Assembly (NCBI GenBank): GCA_003439945.1
Contig: QVRM01001799.1
Coordinates: 1-64,000, forward strand
Length of the DNA stretch: 64,000 nt
From: Dermanyssus gallinae
Lineage: Eukaryota > Arthropoda > Arachnida > Mesostigmata > Dermanyssidae
Direction: 5' to 3'
Shown: in pieces, positions 13,626 through 33,167 of the stretch
How positions within the stretch are numbered: the stretch's first letter is position 1
Layout of the letters: every line of letters begins with the position of its first letter
Made by a program: the position numbers and the translations under genes
Notes under the pieces: model-generated
What the model saw: only the letters and a program-made list of their open reading frames with translations
What the model was told of the DNA's origin: nothing
The model's database searches: none

Positions 13626-13746
13626 TGTTTGGACGCTCGACTGGAGTGCAAAATAATGCCAAAATGAAGCCAGCAAAAGGCTTACCCTGCGCGTTAAAGC
13701 ACGCTCGATTGGGGTAGTCTAAAGCTTGCAGTTTACGTGCAAACAT
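3988..13746 (-). CDS. RTRAF: RTRAF (CGI-99/C14orf166) RNA transcription, translation and transport factor
   Basis: Four coding exons on the minus strand: 13686-13746, 8550-8774, 6120-6324 and 3988-4142. In human cells RTRAF is part of the tRNA-ligase complex (with RTCB, DDX1, FAM98B) and of RNA transport granules. Exon 1 starts MFARKLQALDY, which matches the family start MFRRKLTALDY. Exon 2 has VIWLEQLKVRQY and DWLLGYAVRLEYADN, and exon 4 has ELQTRINEAIVAVQ and ends LGKVGR, all close to the human protein. Every junction is phase 1 with GT/AG borders. The exons sum to 646 bases, which is 215 codons plus one. The extra base lies in exon 3 near 6262-6268: homology runs in one frame up to LLNIQ, then resumes in the next frame from RIQQDARV. 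Corrected length would be 214 residues against 244 in human, with the loop after the LEY motif shortened. The introns hold a mariner, LINE pieces and a SINE-like fragment. Confidence 0.88.
4329..5222 (-). pseudogene. Deleted mariner transposase in RTRAF intron 3
   Basis: The open frame starts MDQRTCIKF and reads through the mariner helix-turn-helix region (NVYRWYKMF, then AGRPSTS). Two catalytic regions follow: GDEIYGYDVETKAQSSQW, with the first Asp, and LLHHDNTPAHT, with the second. After AKNNT the reading turns into an unrelated tail (LFFFYKSALMH and on) and stops, so the YSPDLAP block with the third Asp is missing. The element is therefore an internally or 3'-deleted copy and cannot encode active transposase. 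It is in the same orientation as the host gene, inside its third intron. No convincing terminal inverted repeat was found, so the element's limits are unknown. The sequence differs strongly from the mariner at 50856-52137, so it belongs to another mariner subfamily. Confidence 0.88.
7155..7225 (-). repeat. tRNA-derived SINE-like fragment
   Basis: Read on the minus strand, 7207-7190 gives tggtttagggggttagtg, which resembles a pol III A box. 7178-7168 gives ggttcaatccc, a good B box. The interval between the boxes is about 12 bases, too short for a complete tRNA (the anticodon arm is missing). It is therefore more likely a tRNA-derived SINE or decayed tRNA pseudogene than a functional tRNA gene. 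It lies inside RTRAF intron 2. Confidence 0.33.
7780..8220 (+). mobile_element. Degraded LINE 3' coding end
   Basis: With several frame changes the plus strand gives a phrase like YKALKPGKLL, then RVQAIRVARSCK. It ends in CVLCSSETEGNINHTHF, which resembles the Cys/His knuckle (CxxC...HT) at the end of R1/I-type LINE ORF2 proteins. Stops and frameshifts interrupt it throughout. It is a relic inside RTRAF intron 2, and its 5' limit is not visible. Confidence 0.4.
8775..13685 (-). other. RTRAF: RTRAF intron 1
   Basis: A 4.9-kb intron between coding exons 1 and 2. It contains the LINE relic at 10593-11298 and the (TA)n run at about 13596-13622. The rest (8775-10590 and 11300-13590) is AT-rich sequence in which I see no gene. 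Confidence 0.6.
10593..11298 (-). mobile_element. LINE reverse-transcriptase relic in RTRAF intron 1
   Basis: On the minus strand, 11298-11017 encodes VVIPKGKGDPPNPSAWRPIS and then KLLARRLTDFL, the start of a non-LTR reverse transcriptase. 10901-10593 encodes KAKAVKFPRGGQRARADKL followed by CYLGVIF, which matches the downstream 'thumb' part. The two pieces are in the expected order but separated by a deletion or decay, and the catalytic YADD block was not found. It is a dead fragment in the same orientation as the host gene. Confidence 0.75.
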
Positions 13747-14068
13747 TGTTCTTGTAACACCGTTGGTATCGCCGCGACACTTCACCAAGCGCTCACGAAA
13801 CAGCAATATCTGCACCAGCAACTCGGAAGCGACGTACGCCGCACGCACAACCCACTTAATCGCCGATTATTGATGAAGCACGATTGATGTGTTCGAACTC
13901 GATCGAGGTGAAGTCGCGGCCAACGATAAACAGACGCTGCCGCCACTGCCGCCAGCTGACAGCCACCACTCACTTACCGCCTTTATTTGTTTTTTTTACC
14001 GGGCCGCACTGCAAATAACGACTCGACCAGATGGACGGACGGTCAGAAGGACAGACGCCAAACACAAA

Positions 14069-14098
14069 CATCAACAACAACAACAACAACAACAACAA
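14069..14098 (+). repeat. (CAA)n triplet repeat
   Basis: About ten consecutive CAA units just upstream of the RTRAF start. Related CAG/CAA, GTT and CTG tracts recur at 15778-15835, 16258-16290, 20515-20535 and 23265-23310. They are intergenic as far as can be seen. Confidence 0.85.
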
Positions 14099-15296
14099 GA
14101 CGAACGCACAAACCAACCACAGCTGATGATCCTCCCAGTTCTCCTGATAGCAGTGAGTGAGGGGTGACGAATCCCTTCCGTCGTTTAGTGCTGATGCTGG
14201 CGATGGCAGCTGAACGCGGAACGGCCCGACCACTTACTACCTTCCTGCCCACTTTGTTTGGCATCGGCAAATCGCGTCTGCTGCGAACTGCCAGTAATGG
14301 TAGCGGCAGCAGTGGAAAATTGTAAACATAAACGGCAAAGCTAGGCGGCAAGTAAGAAATGGTTCAGCTTTCAAGATTGGCGGCGGCGGTGGTGGTGTTA
14401 AGGTGATTTTTGACTGGTAGGCGAAAGTTACAGCCTACCTTTCTCACCGAGGAACTACTCTAAGTAGACAATTTGAGTCCAAAAAAGAGAACAATGAGAG
14501 TCTCCTGGAGACTGTCAATGTAGTTTATTTGCTGCTGCTGTTGTCGTATGCTACTTGATCGCGCCATCCGACATTCCTAGAAGGGCACACAAATGATTCG
14601 AGTTCATCATTGACATAGAGCTTACTCACAGTACTACTATTAACTGAAAATCTGGGAAGCGTAAAGCGAAGTTTAAGAGAGACTGCTTTGCGGAGGTTTT
14701 TCAGACCATCGAAAACCTGCTAGTGTTAATCAGCAACGCCAGTAGCCTTACACTGTAGAGTCCTACGCTACTTTTAGCCCACATCTAAAGGTGATGTCCG
14801 TTCGTGCGTAACACATTTATCTCCTTTCAAAGAATAAGATTGAAAAAAGTAGATTTAGAGCAGGCACTGGCGACACCGGGCGTTCGAACGACACGAGCAG
14901 ACGTAAATGACGCTGGAAGAACAGAGAGAAAGAGAATTTCTAAGTTGGCGCTGTTGTAGTTCCGAGGTGTGTCGTGAGGGGGCGAGCCAGTCGAGTGTGC
15001 TATTTAGGCGTTCGATGCTTTCGTTCGAGCGTTCGATTTTCTTTCCTCTTCGTCTCTCTCTTCAGGTCGGCGGACCTGCTTGGCGGCGGCCGGGGGCCAC
15101 TACTACGCTGCGCGGAAGACTCACGACCCAGGGGGTGAGTCGGTAGCTATATATATATATACACTTTTATTTATATAACTTTCTTACGTTAGCACTTTGG
15201 AGTGTCTCCGCGCGAACGGGTTAGCCCAGTTCAACAATGTGCTCCAAACAGACGCTGCATTTCCTCGTGAATGTCGAGCGACAGCCTCTCTCTGTC

Positions 15297-15299
<3 letters not shown>

Positions 15300-15380
<81 letters not shown>
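15300..15380. repeat. (TA)n microsatellite, about 80 bp
   Basis: Forty uninterrupted TA units, one of the longest pure runs in the window. Shorter runs of the same unit occur at about 57-95, 731-765, 911-950, 1587-1612, 5523-5552, 13596-13622, 20753-20781, 21301-21328, 24127-24151 and 38926-38948. Confidence 0.95.
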
Positions 15381-15381
<1 letters not shown>

Positions 15382-17324
15382 ATGTAAGCGGATCTAGTTA
15401 ACTGTGTTGAGAGAACGAATGCGACCAAGGCTGGTATTGAAAGCTATATTATGTCTTTTTGGTTTGTGACAACACAGCCTCATGCTGCTCTTCCGATCAG
15501 AAGACCCAGACAGACGCCAGTTGCGCAGACACACCAATCCAGTAAACGACGACAGACCGCCACTGAGTTGGCCGGTTGAGCCGCATGAATGAGTGAATAT
15601 CTGCGCCGATCAGGGGCAGACGATCCGAGACGGGCGGCATACAGGAAGGCCAAGAAAAAATTCAGTATTGATCACTCGGAAACAATGCCGAAGTAGGCGA
15701 ATCGTTGGTAATCGCCGTTGGCGACTATCGACATTGTGTAATTTAGCACTGTTTAGATATTACACGCAGTGTTGTTGTTTCTGCTGCTGCTGCTGCTGCT
15801 ACTACAATTACAGAATTTGTTGTTGTTGTTGTTGTGGATGAATGTATCTTGGTTGGCTGCTTGGTTGCTTGGGTTGTCGGGCGTTGTTGTTGTCGTCGTC
15901 GTCTCCGTCACTCTAACCATTGATTGTTGGTACCAACCAGCCACCTTCTCCCCCTTTCTGGAGAAGTGCACGACTCATCAGCTGAGGATACAAACGCACA
16001 AACTCATTAAGAGAGATTTGTGCACGTATGGCTATATTCGATCTCCTCGCACCTCAAAAGCTCGTTGTCAGTGTGTTTCTCTCTGTCTCGATTGTTGGGA
16101 GAGACGATGAGGTGATGTGACTACCGAGGTATTTATCAGCGATGCTCCATGATACATACTACGTTTTCGCCTACACGCATACATAGTGTACTCGCATTGT
16201 CGTCCGCCATCACCACACTGACAACGAGGACTACGACTCTAATTGATTAATAATTAACAACAACAACAATAGCAGCAGCAGCAGCAGTAACATTAGAAGC
16301 AGCAAGAAAATAGTTAAAAACTAGTCCCGATTTGCTGACAACATCGAGAACATTTCGATGGCTGTTGGTGCTGCTGGTTTTCGTAACAGCAGCAAAGGAA
16401 ACAGCGGCAAACCATGCTGTGTTCATTCGGACTGTGCTCATCATGCTGCATTTGACCAGTTGTTCCAGACCAACAGCGTCGCATTGATAGAAAATCCAGC
16501 CATCCTGGTTTGCTGGTTCTGTCGCTCTCTCTATTCTGTCGCCGCATGCAAGAGGATACTCGCACCTGATTCTCACGGATGTGTTCATACTCACTGCTTA
16601 TGGTGTTTCACGGTTGTCGTTTGATGAAGTGAGCGAATGACGCTGTGACAACGACCAGGATCCTTGCCAGTCGGTATGTTTACGTCCTTTGACTACCTCG
16701 TCACCTACTGTGTTATTACGCTTATTCAAAAATGTTAGTCTGGTAACATCACGTTTTCATAGAGAGGAGGCGAGACTCTCCATGGGAACATATGGTTTAC
16801 GTTTCTTCTTAAGACGTGTAGTCGTATGGAGGACGTTGAAAATTTTTAACGTCAGTTCAGTATGATCTTTCTCAATACTAACGAGAATATCACGATACAT
16901 TTTTCTCAGTTTCTCCAATGCGTTGGGAAGTTGGACGTCATCACTTGAGATTCAACACTTTTTTCACCACTCGAGATTCAACAACTCTATGTCGGTATTT
17001 ACTGCCTATCTTGTTTTGTGTCAGACGTGGGATCCAGACTGAACCGGCTGCATATGTTATTACACATCAAATAATTTACAGTATTTATGTGGATCTTCAA
17101 GTATGCATTAGCGTGCGATCTAATCCGCTCTCTGTGTTGCCTTTAAAGTGATATCTGTTACGTGTGCTTCATATTAACAGACGTCATTACACCAAGGTAT
17201 CTGATCAGTTTTTTTCGAAGGAAGAGGATGGCCACCGATGAAGGTATTCTATTTTGTATCCCTCGTGACCAATATCAAATACAACGCACTTTGCCACCGG
17301 CAGTTTCAGATCAAGCAAGACAGA

Positions 17325-18200
17325 TCACTTGTAAAATGAATTGATCGTATCCTGCAGTTTTCTGCTGTCTTCGGATGAGTTTGCTTTTCCGTGTATTTTA
17401 ACATCATCCGCATAGATCTCATATTGTATATTGCGTTTTCGCGAATAATATACCTTAGCTATGTACATAAGTGGCCCAATAATTGTTTTTAGGGCAATCG
17501 GAGATAGGTATCGCTTTCCTAGGCAGAACATTGAGAACACGTACATGGAAGGTCAGCTCAAGGGGAAGTCATCTATTCATGCAAGTATTTTGGTGCCCAC
17601 CCGGAATTTAGGCAGCACGTTCAAAGCGTTCTTGAAATTGAAGCATATAACATATCAAAACACCTAATGCGTGAACATTTTCTGCCCAGTCAGACAGCGT
17701 GTCCAACAGTTAGAGTGTACGGCTTCTAATTAAATGACAAGTAAATTGTTCTTTGATGATCAGTCCTAGCTTGTTCGCGTTTTGATATATAGCCATGGAA
17801 ATTTCAGCTGTATCGGAACGCATACATGGTCAATAACTCTAGTGTATATAGAGTTCACGGAAAAGCAACCTTGGAAAAAATGGTTTGGGGCGCTTTCAGT
17901 CAGTTATACAGAATTTTACAATACGCTGATCGGGGGGGGGACAGGTGGTCTGGCCGTACAGTAAGTAGTAAATTCGTCCACCAAATCATCGTTGCAAACG
18001 ACAATGTCTAGTAGCGAATCGCGTTGACTGGCAACGTGTGTTGCCTCTATAACATGTTGTTGGAGCCCGTACTCGGCGCAGAAGTTTAGGATTTCGGCTT
18101 CTTGTATATTATCGTTTGAGATTCGTAACAAGCTGAGAGTCTCCCAATTGATGTCTGGTTACCCCAGTTAACAAGACTGTATTCCAACAAGACATTCCAT
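17325..18200 (-). mobile_element. CR1/jockey-like LINE relic
   Basis: The minus strand encodes an endonuclease-like stretch at about 18200-17916: DINWETL, then EILNFCAEYGLQQHVIEATH, then DSLLDIVVCNDDL. Further along, at 17546-17325, comes a reverse-transcriptase piece with IGPLMYIAKV and YADDVKIHGKA, the latter holding the catalytic YADD-type motif. The order endonuclease then RT is correct. The parts are split by stops, and the RT fingers are missing. It is a decayed copy in the RTRAF/FEM1B intergenic region. Confidence 0.72.
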
Positions 18201-20749
18201 GAGTTATAATAGATCTTGTGTTAAATAAGTGTCCATTAGTTAGGTCGTAGGCAAGTCATGCTTCCGGATAAGTTTTTGGCCGCAGATGACCACGAAAGGA
18301 AGAAAGCTAGATTTCGTCCTCCCAGATCTCATCTTGAATGAAATTGTCGTTGTCTACGTCTGCAACTTGGACGTCGAACTTGTAATAGCCGCTACGTGAC
18401 AGAAGGCGTTTTACTGTCCTGTGATGACTGTAAAAAATCTCAGCAGAGACGCTGTAACACTTATTGGAGATGACGATCCGCCAGGTGCTGATTCGAGCTC
18501 TCACTCTTGGCCGCGGTTAAATATCAGTAGCAGCTGAAGTACTCTTGCGACTTACACTCTTAAGCAAGGCACTTTTTGACTCAACAGCTGTGGGTCCCTT
18601 ATGTATATTTTTCTTGGTCTTCACTTCGAGACGGGCACATCTATATTTCTTTCTACCAACCCTTGCTGCATATATTTTCCAATCCCAACCCGAGAAACGG
18701 ACTGATCATCGGAGCGAGCACGAGTTTTCCTTACGGCTGGCTGAACCTCAGGCTATCTTAGGCGGGCATGCCGTTTCGCGTTAGTTTCAGATAGCGTGTC
18801 GACCGACTTCCTGAGGTTTTCATTTGCCGAAGATAACTAATTTAGTGTTTGTTTCATGTTCCGTGCCTTCTTTAATAAGTGCTTCGGTAGCGCCGCGTTT
18901 GAATTATTCGCGCGCGCGCCGGCACCAGCTGGTGCATAGCCTACTTCCATATCCGACTCTTAGACCGACACTGGTGGCGCACAATTCGCTTAATTTCACT
19001 GGTACACACGTATAATACTCGTATCAAATTTTGACACTGTTTTTTTCCTCGTATGGATCCATTGGAATTTTCGCCTGTACGCTTATCTCCTGGCTTCGCC
19101 ATTCCTGGTATGTATGAGATTATATTATACAAGTTGTAAGTTTTGTACGAAGCTTTGTTCTTGAAGTTCGTGAACACTGTAGCATGCGATGTATCTATCT
19201 GTATATATATATTTTTTACGTATGAAACTCGGGTTGGACTGTGGCCAGTGCTGAATCTAAGGACGCAGGGTAGAAAATTAGTTGTCGTGATTTGTAGAAT
19301 CCCCCCATTATGAAGGTAGCTCGTTGTGTGTAGCCAGTTCTGATGTCGTTGATATAATCTGGCTAATCGCATTGATATTGTGTTGTCTACGTGTCTGGAC
19401 AAAATGACATCAGCGAAGCTTCCTTTATTCGGTATAATCTGAGTGTGGCAAGCGTGATAGGGCGACGGTCGCAAGGTGGCCCGTGTTAGCTCGTGCGATA
19501 GTTTGCACGATCACAGCTAAAGTCGCGTTTCGGACATTACGCGCATCGAGAGTGATATAAAGAGAGAGGGGGGGGGGGATAGGCGAGCTGCCGCCTATGG
19601 GGCGACTGGGTATTGATTAGTTTGGTAGCAAAAGGATAGGGACAGCGGCGTAGCGGTCACGGTGTCGGTTCGAATGGGAAACAACGGATTAGTCACAGTT
19701 CAGCTTTGCGTTTAGCTGAATGGTTTTCAAACTAGCTAACACCTATAAATGTTTACCAATCATTTTCAACCACGGTCCGATGCTGTCCGGTGGGTGTGTG
19801 TATCTATGTGTGGGTGTATGACTATCAGGACTATATCTTAGGTTATTACTTGAGGCCAGAGATCAGTCAAGAGATTTCTCCGAGTTTTGTCTGCATAGGA
19901 CTCTTCGCACTGTTTGTCCCATGGTGCAGTGGGTTTCACCCATGTTTAGCCCTTTTTGGGAGGAGTTTTTCCTGTTTTATTTTGAAGACATTGCATTATC
20001 TTATGAGCCTGTTTAACAATCAATCTTTGTGGCAGCATGGAACGACCAAGCATAGAAGCCAAGTGCGCCACTGAAGGATATCCTTCTTCTTTTTGTGCGT
20101 TACGTGTCCATTTCTGATGTTATCGAACACAAGACATACATGATCCCCACAACGGGTCATCTATCTATACGAGCCTGTGATCGAACGCTCCAAAAGACTA
20201 TGTGACCACTATGTGATAACACGCAATTAGCACCTGCTAATGCGCATGTATGTTAGTGCTAAGAGCACATGTTCGCGTATCTGTTTAGTTGCTGTGTGTC
20301 GGAATTTGCTGAGGAAGTTCCACTGTTTGTTTCACTGTTTCGACTTGTCTAATAGCTCTCGGCTGGCATGTCTGTCTGTATCTCTTACCACTTTTGAAGT
20401 AAGAAGCAACCTTCTGATTATGCCACTGGGTCCCTGATCATAGATAGCGAAGTAGAGTGCAATACCGAGAGCAAAAGAGAAGTTGGAAAGTGAAAGTGGT
20501 GGACGTGAAGCATTACGGCTGCTGCTGCTGCTGTAAGAGAGATGAAGAAAGAAAGCCTGTTTGTCTTGGCGACCTGAACCCAGGTTTGAGCGTCGTAACG
20601 TGTCGCGCTTTGCTTTCCTCTGACTTGTTCGTGCTCAGTTTATTTTGGCTAACGCGTTTTGCATTCTGTCGACTGTGAAGTGGCTGCAGAAATAGCAGCA
20701 TTAGCTTGAACATAAGATGAAAGCTGCTACCAGTTTGGCGTATGTATGC

Positions 20750-20784
<35 letters not shown>

Positions 20785-23279
20785 CACGTTGATACTCTAA
20801 CCCGAAGTCCAGGACAAGCTGCTGTTGGCACAAGCAGCCTGAACGTCGCCGTCCTTCTCTAGGAAGAGGGTGAGCAGAGCGCCGCCTCAATAATCTGTAT
20901 GGTCTCTGTGCTCTCTGCTGTGAAACGGGGCTCGGAACCCAAGCCACGGACGGCCGTGATTCCTGTGGTCTACCACAGTCAGAAAGACGAAAAGTTTTAA
21001 GAACCGATGTGATTTTGACGTTACTTGTGTACACGTTCTGCACGGATCGTTTGCTTTGCCAGTCTAGCTTACGGTTTTACTAGCGTGCGGGTTGTCCATC
21101 TATGAATGTAATTCATTTTGCTGCCTCATTGTAACGCGTCTACGGTGTATCAGCATCATCATCACGGTTCATGTTGTATTTTTTCGCCATTGAGTTACCA
21201 TCTTATTTGACTTGATTTACTTTGCCTTGCTGAGTGACATCTTCTTCGGTCTGCAACAAACCGCAACGTCTAGGCCAGTCGCCATTAATGGTTGATGTGC
21301 TGTATATATATATATATATATATATATAACAGGGTGGTGAGTTCACATTTTGACGTCAGACACCTTGACCCGCGAGACAAACAGCGAGGAAAGGAGGGAA
21401 GACGACGACGACGAAGACGACGAGAGTGACCGAGAGCCCAGGAGGTTGGTAGATAAATGAGAAAAGAGCACCTGTTAACCTCAGAAAGCTGCTGAGTGGT
21501 GGCAGTCTGCCCTAACATGTCTGGGCAGTTTCTGAGATTCTTTCGATTTCGTTGTCATTTATATTGTCTGTCATTTAGTTGATCCTCAACGGTTACATCA
21601 CCTAAATACGAAGATCTCGACCGAATTATTCTTGGTCTGTAGAGCTATATGATCAATTTAGTAAACTAACAACAGATAGAAGTTCAAACCAGTCATGGCT
21701 GCTCTTTATTATTTAGCGTTAATGAGAACAGCGCATGACGTACTAGCTTGACTTGTATACTGTCACTTTTTGTCTTCATTTTATTTTGTCCGTGTTCCGT
21801 AAGCTGGGGCTTCCGTGTTCCGTAAGCTCACTCACTCAGTTGAATTTTGGCGGCAGCAGTTTCGATAACAGAGCGATTTCTGTCCAAGTTTCAGTTGAGC
21901 CGAACGATTGAGTCAGTGATGTCGCGCATTTAATGAGCAGACGTTGTTAGAAGCGTATGACTATGAAACTATCCAGCAATCACACGACTGTCGGATTCAT
22001 AATTTTTTATTAGGGTTGATGTGCATGAATTTAGGCAGGCGAGAAGTGTCGTAGCTAATTATCGTGACTAGGCGAATCTACGAAAGACAGTTTCCTAACT
22101 ATTTGACACTTCCAAGTAAGCAACTTCATCATGGTCTCCTCATATTTAGTTATCATCATGAAATTCATCTTTAGTTAATTCAGATCTAGTCTTTTTTGTT
22201 CGCGGAACAAGTATCCTGCCCTTTTGGGGTGTCGCGAAGCGTCTGTCTAGAATAATTGTTACACAATATTGGTTTGGTTTATTATCGGCCTCGGTCAGCA
22301 GCTTTGCAGTCTTTGCACCACTTACAAAATCTACGCGATCGACCTAAGTTGTGTCTCGAGGCTCACGACGAGGACGACAGGCTCGATGGAGCTCCTTAAC
22401 GCTATCAACAGCGTGTGAGAGTGGTGCGCAATAAGCAACATGAATCTTAAATTGGACAATTTGCAGTGCCAAGATCTGCAATGTTGCAAGAAATCTGATA
22501 GCACTTCTAACAACCGTCGCTCATTTCCAGCAACAGGTAGATTTTACAACAACACGTCCGATAGGGCAGACAAGCTCCAGCCCGAAACGGCTGAAGTAAA
22601 AGAAGGCCACGCTCGCATCCCACCAGCCAACGACGATTGAAGCAGTCGGCGCAGGCAGAATCAATTCAGTACTGACGCAGCGCACGGGCAGCAGTCTAAG
22701 TTCTGAATAGTTTTTGCCAATCACCACCTGATGATGCACGTAAAGGGGGGGAACAGCGACGTGAGCTTGAAGTGCGCAGGCGCTGTTTTTCTTTCTGCGT
22801 TTCGGATATGGTTGTTGCAGCGCAGTTTTTGATTAGGTTCGTTTTTCCTGTTCATGCGCCATTGTTGTCGTGCGTCAACCCGTCGTTACCCACCGTGGTG
22901 AACGTGGTGAGTGGTCGTGTACATGGCATGTCCATTTCTGTGCGCGCTTGCACGGGCAGTGGGTATTTTTTTTTGTATGTAACCGACAAACGGCTCGCCC
23001 ACTCTCTGAGCGTGGTCTACTGTTTTCCCTATTTCAAGATCGGGCAACTTTCGCCCTTGTTATCATCATGGTGCGTCTTTCGGTGTTTGAGCTGTCATAG
23101 CCACTGATGAGCATGGTGGCGACTGCGGTCATAATGCGGCTGTTTTGTCACCGGTGTACCGACTTTTTGCGACCTCACTGGCTTTTGCTTTATCTCGTTG
23201 CTGTCTCTGCTACGTCCGTCTGGCCTGGGTTGCGGACGAAGACCACCACCACGACCACTATACTGCCGCTGTTGTTGTC

Positions 23280-23313
<34 letters not shown>

Positions 23314-24257
23314 CTATTGCTATGAGAGCTTCAACTGACATAGCTGTGATGCCGTTCTTGCCTCATCGTCTTGCAATAGCTTGCAACGGGACGACAAACA
23401 CAGAGCTCGCCTAGTTGAATGTTTTCCAAAAAGAGAAGCTTGTTGCTGTAGTCGTAGTAGTCGAGCAGCAGAGTAGTTGTATTATCATCTGTCGTTGGGC
23501 GACGCCATGTCGAAGAGAGCAGGCCGACAACAGGCTAACTTGCGGCGGACGAACATAGCATGCCTCAGTTGTGAACTGACTGGGCGCACCGCTCGGCCGC
23601 TTACGGCTCTAGCGACGACACGATTGGAACGGCGGCGGCGGCGGCGGCGACGAGACGACACGACCCGATTCTCGATCCGAAGACATTTGCTGCTGCTGTC
23701 TGTCGTCCTCAGAACCGACGAACGAGAGTCTGATCAGTCTAAAACGCAGCCGCCGTTTGACTTTGCTTAGGTGCGCAGTCGACGTAGATAGATAAATAGA
23801 TAAATATATCGTTTGTCCCATGACATCTTTCTGTGAAAACACCAGTGTTGGTGGTAGGTAACGGCGCAGTTGCCTCGGTGTTACTCCACGTGTCCATCAC
23901 ACAGAATCGTGTGCGTCTATGTTGTTTGTGTGTTTGTGTACACGTGCATATGTAGCATCCTTCTATCAGACTAGTTGACATGTTCATCAAAAGCAGATTC
24001 TCATAACTTTTTGTGTAATCATTTTGCTACATCGAAGACGCTTTGTAGCAGTTAAGATTTCTTATTCCGAGTATCAAATCTGTTTTCTGACTATTGTAGC
24101 GAACTTGCTAGGGCGAAGGCTCTCACAATATATATATATATATATATATATGAGATGCAAAATATCAACGAGCCTTACATATTTATATGTGAGCAATATT
24201 AACTATTAATTCGTTCATTTGGTTTTTGTGCTACTGTTTTAAAATCAGTTCTTCACG

Positions 24258-31083
<6,826 letters not shown>

Positions 31084-33167
31084 ACATCGATTGCCCTCAA
31101 GCAACGTCATCATCTTCCTTATTAGATCAGCGGCGATATGGTATATCTGTGTATAGGACTGTCACCAAAGTATTTGCGCTTGCTTACCTAAATAAAAAAA
31201 AATCTAAAGTTGCAGAACTATTTTTAGTTTTTATGCATTATTTTCTCTCGTTTCCTGTGACACCTTGCAGTCGCTAGTTATCTGTTAAGGGAAATCTAAT
31301 CCCTGTTAAGGGAAACAATTTGAGGCCTAATATAGTATATAATTGTTTGGAAGGTATTTTAGCACCATTTCTAGGTTCTTCAAAGGAAATACTATTGGCT
31401 GTAATATTTTGCTGTAGTTAATAGCTGTAGAGGTTTATGGTAGTCATATTGCCTTTACAGCATGGCATAAACGATTTGAAAAATTGCGTTTTGTCGAGGC
31501 AGACGTGAATAAGATGACTGATCTAAACGCTCTAAGTTTTTCAAGTTCTCGAGCAGTCATCGTTGGATTTTGCTGAACTTTGTATTGTGTTCATCGTCTC
31601 TTATCTTTTGCCTCCTTCTAAAAGTGAGGACTCCCCTTCGATGTATTGTTCAGGTTAAAGTGACCATAGCGGGCCACGTCTTTACGCTGATTAAGTTGCG
31701 CTCGAACATGTCCAATATGGTACGGCATGCCTAACCAGCGCTGATGCACTTTGTCTCCAGTTATTTGTTATGACGTGACGGGAAAACTGACATGACTAGC
31801 CATATTTACTATAAACAACTATCCTCTCCTGCCCCAAGAGCCTTCTGTGCACTCGGCAATCAAAACAATACCTTAAAAGAACGCGCAAATACTTTCGTGA
31901 CAACCCTATGTATATGCACCTATCACGCATCAAACTCACTCACAAAAAGCTTGTCAATACGTGTGAACCTGTGAGGCGAGTCATGTTCATAGCTTGGATA
32001 GTGCTGGCGAAGTAGCTCAAGTAAAAATAGTGATACCTTTATGGATTTCGAAGAGAAGCGTCTTAGGTCTGCGAGTTACAGAATCATTATGTATGCACTA
32101 TTGACTGTATATTTGTCATGAACTGATAGTGTTTGTTGAAGAGGTGTCCCCCTATTTAGATATTAGAATCTTAGAAGGCCTTCAAGAGCCGCGGGCCTTT
32201 TATATATCCTGCTGGTTTGGATGTAGCACCTAACAAGTGGAATCATGTTACACAGTTTGAGGAGACCGACTTGATGATTGCCTGACGCTATCATATACGC
32301 CAGAGAATCTGAACTACAATGATCATCTCGACGAATCATCGAAAATGATCGCCGACCGTTCAGTCACATATGATAGATCTATTGAGAAATGCCCTAGAGG
32401 CCTCGCTCGTTTCGCGCACTAATTGCATCTGTTAGGAGTAGTTTGGTAAACAATATGGCTGGATCGGAGTTATAGTTTAGTGTCTATGAGGCAAGTACGT
32501 TTTTGGTTTTCACATCGTTTATTTTCAGCTCGTGCGATTTGCCGATGATTAGTCAAAACTAGTTATTTGCCTGTAACCCTGATTAAGTGAATAGAAGCTT
32601 AATGTTCTACAGTTGCTGCTAATAACAAAGAAGTACTGACACACATGAAGCCAGCGTGTTTGCCGATGCCGTGTGCACGGATCTAAAGATTGTAATCGCT
32701 TTCATGTTAATTAGACGGTACCAGTGGCAATTCGACACAAACATTAAAAGCTACTCGCTACACAAGCAAGGCTGGATAGCTATGCTTTCTGCGCATTTCA
32801 CTTAAGTGAGCACGCACATTAGTGAAATAAGAAGTGAGAATATAAATCAAACCAAGACGACACAATGAATAGAAACCTAACGAACAGTTAAAGCAGTTGT
32901 ATTGTGCTTTATGATTGTTTATTTTCTAAATGACCACATGTAACAGACATTGATTGAGTAAAGATGATCAAGGTTAGTTAGAGATGCTTATAATGAATAT
33001 GGGAGATTGCACTGAAAGCAAACTAATTGCATCGCTATTGTTTGCGACATAAACATGCCGCTAAACGAGGATTAGTCTCCTCCTCTCAAGGGTTTAAGCT
33101 TTGACATGGTGCTTAGTCAGCTGAGCTTGAAATCCTGCTCCGTATTGTGCTTGTGGAAGTGATTTTT
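31084..33167 (+). other. FEM1B 3' UTR and featureless spacer
   Basis: A canonical AATAAA at 31191-31196 lies about 110 bases after the FEM1B stop and is the likely cleavage signal. The remaining ~1.9 kb up to the next minus-strand gene contains no gene or recognisable repeat. Confidence 0.55.

Larger units (their letters stand above)
13747..24257. other. Intergenic tract between divergent RTRAF and FEM1B
   Basis: About 10.5 kb separates the two start codons, and both promoters and any 5' non-coding exons must lie here. A plausible non-coding exon end is at about 15135 (caggggg|gtgagt). A possible acceptor (aaaatcag) lies 9 bases before the FEM1B ATG. Contents otherwise: a LINE relic (about 17325-18200, minus), many triplet repeats (CAA, CAG, GTT, GAC, GGC) and five or more (TA)n runs. 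No protein-coding gene was recognised. Several 60-180 codon open frames look like repeat read-through. Confidence 0.5.

Noticed and set aside
18941..19474. 177-codon open frame on the minus strand
   Set aside because: No family recognised, no splice context, and the surrounding region is LINE relic and repeats. The reading contains low-complexity and TA-derived text. Not called as a gene.
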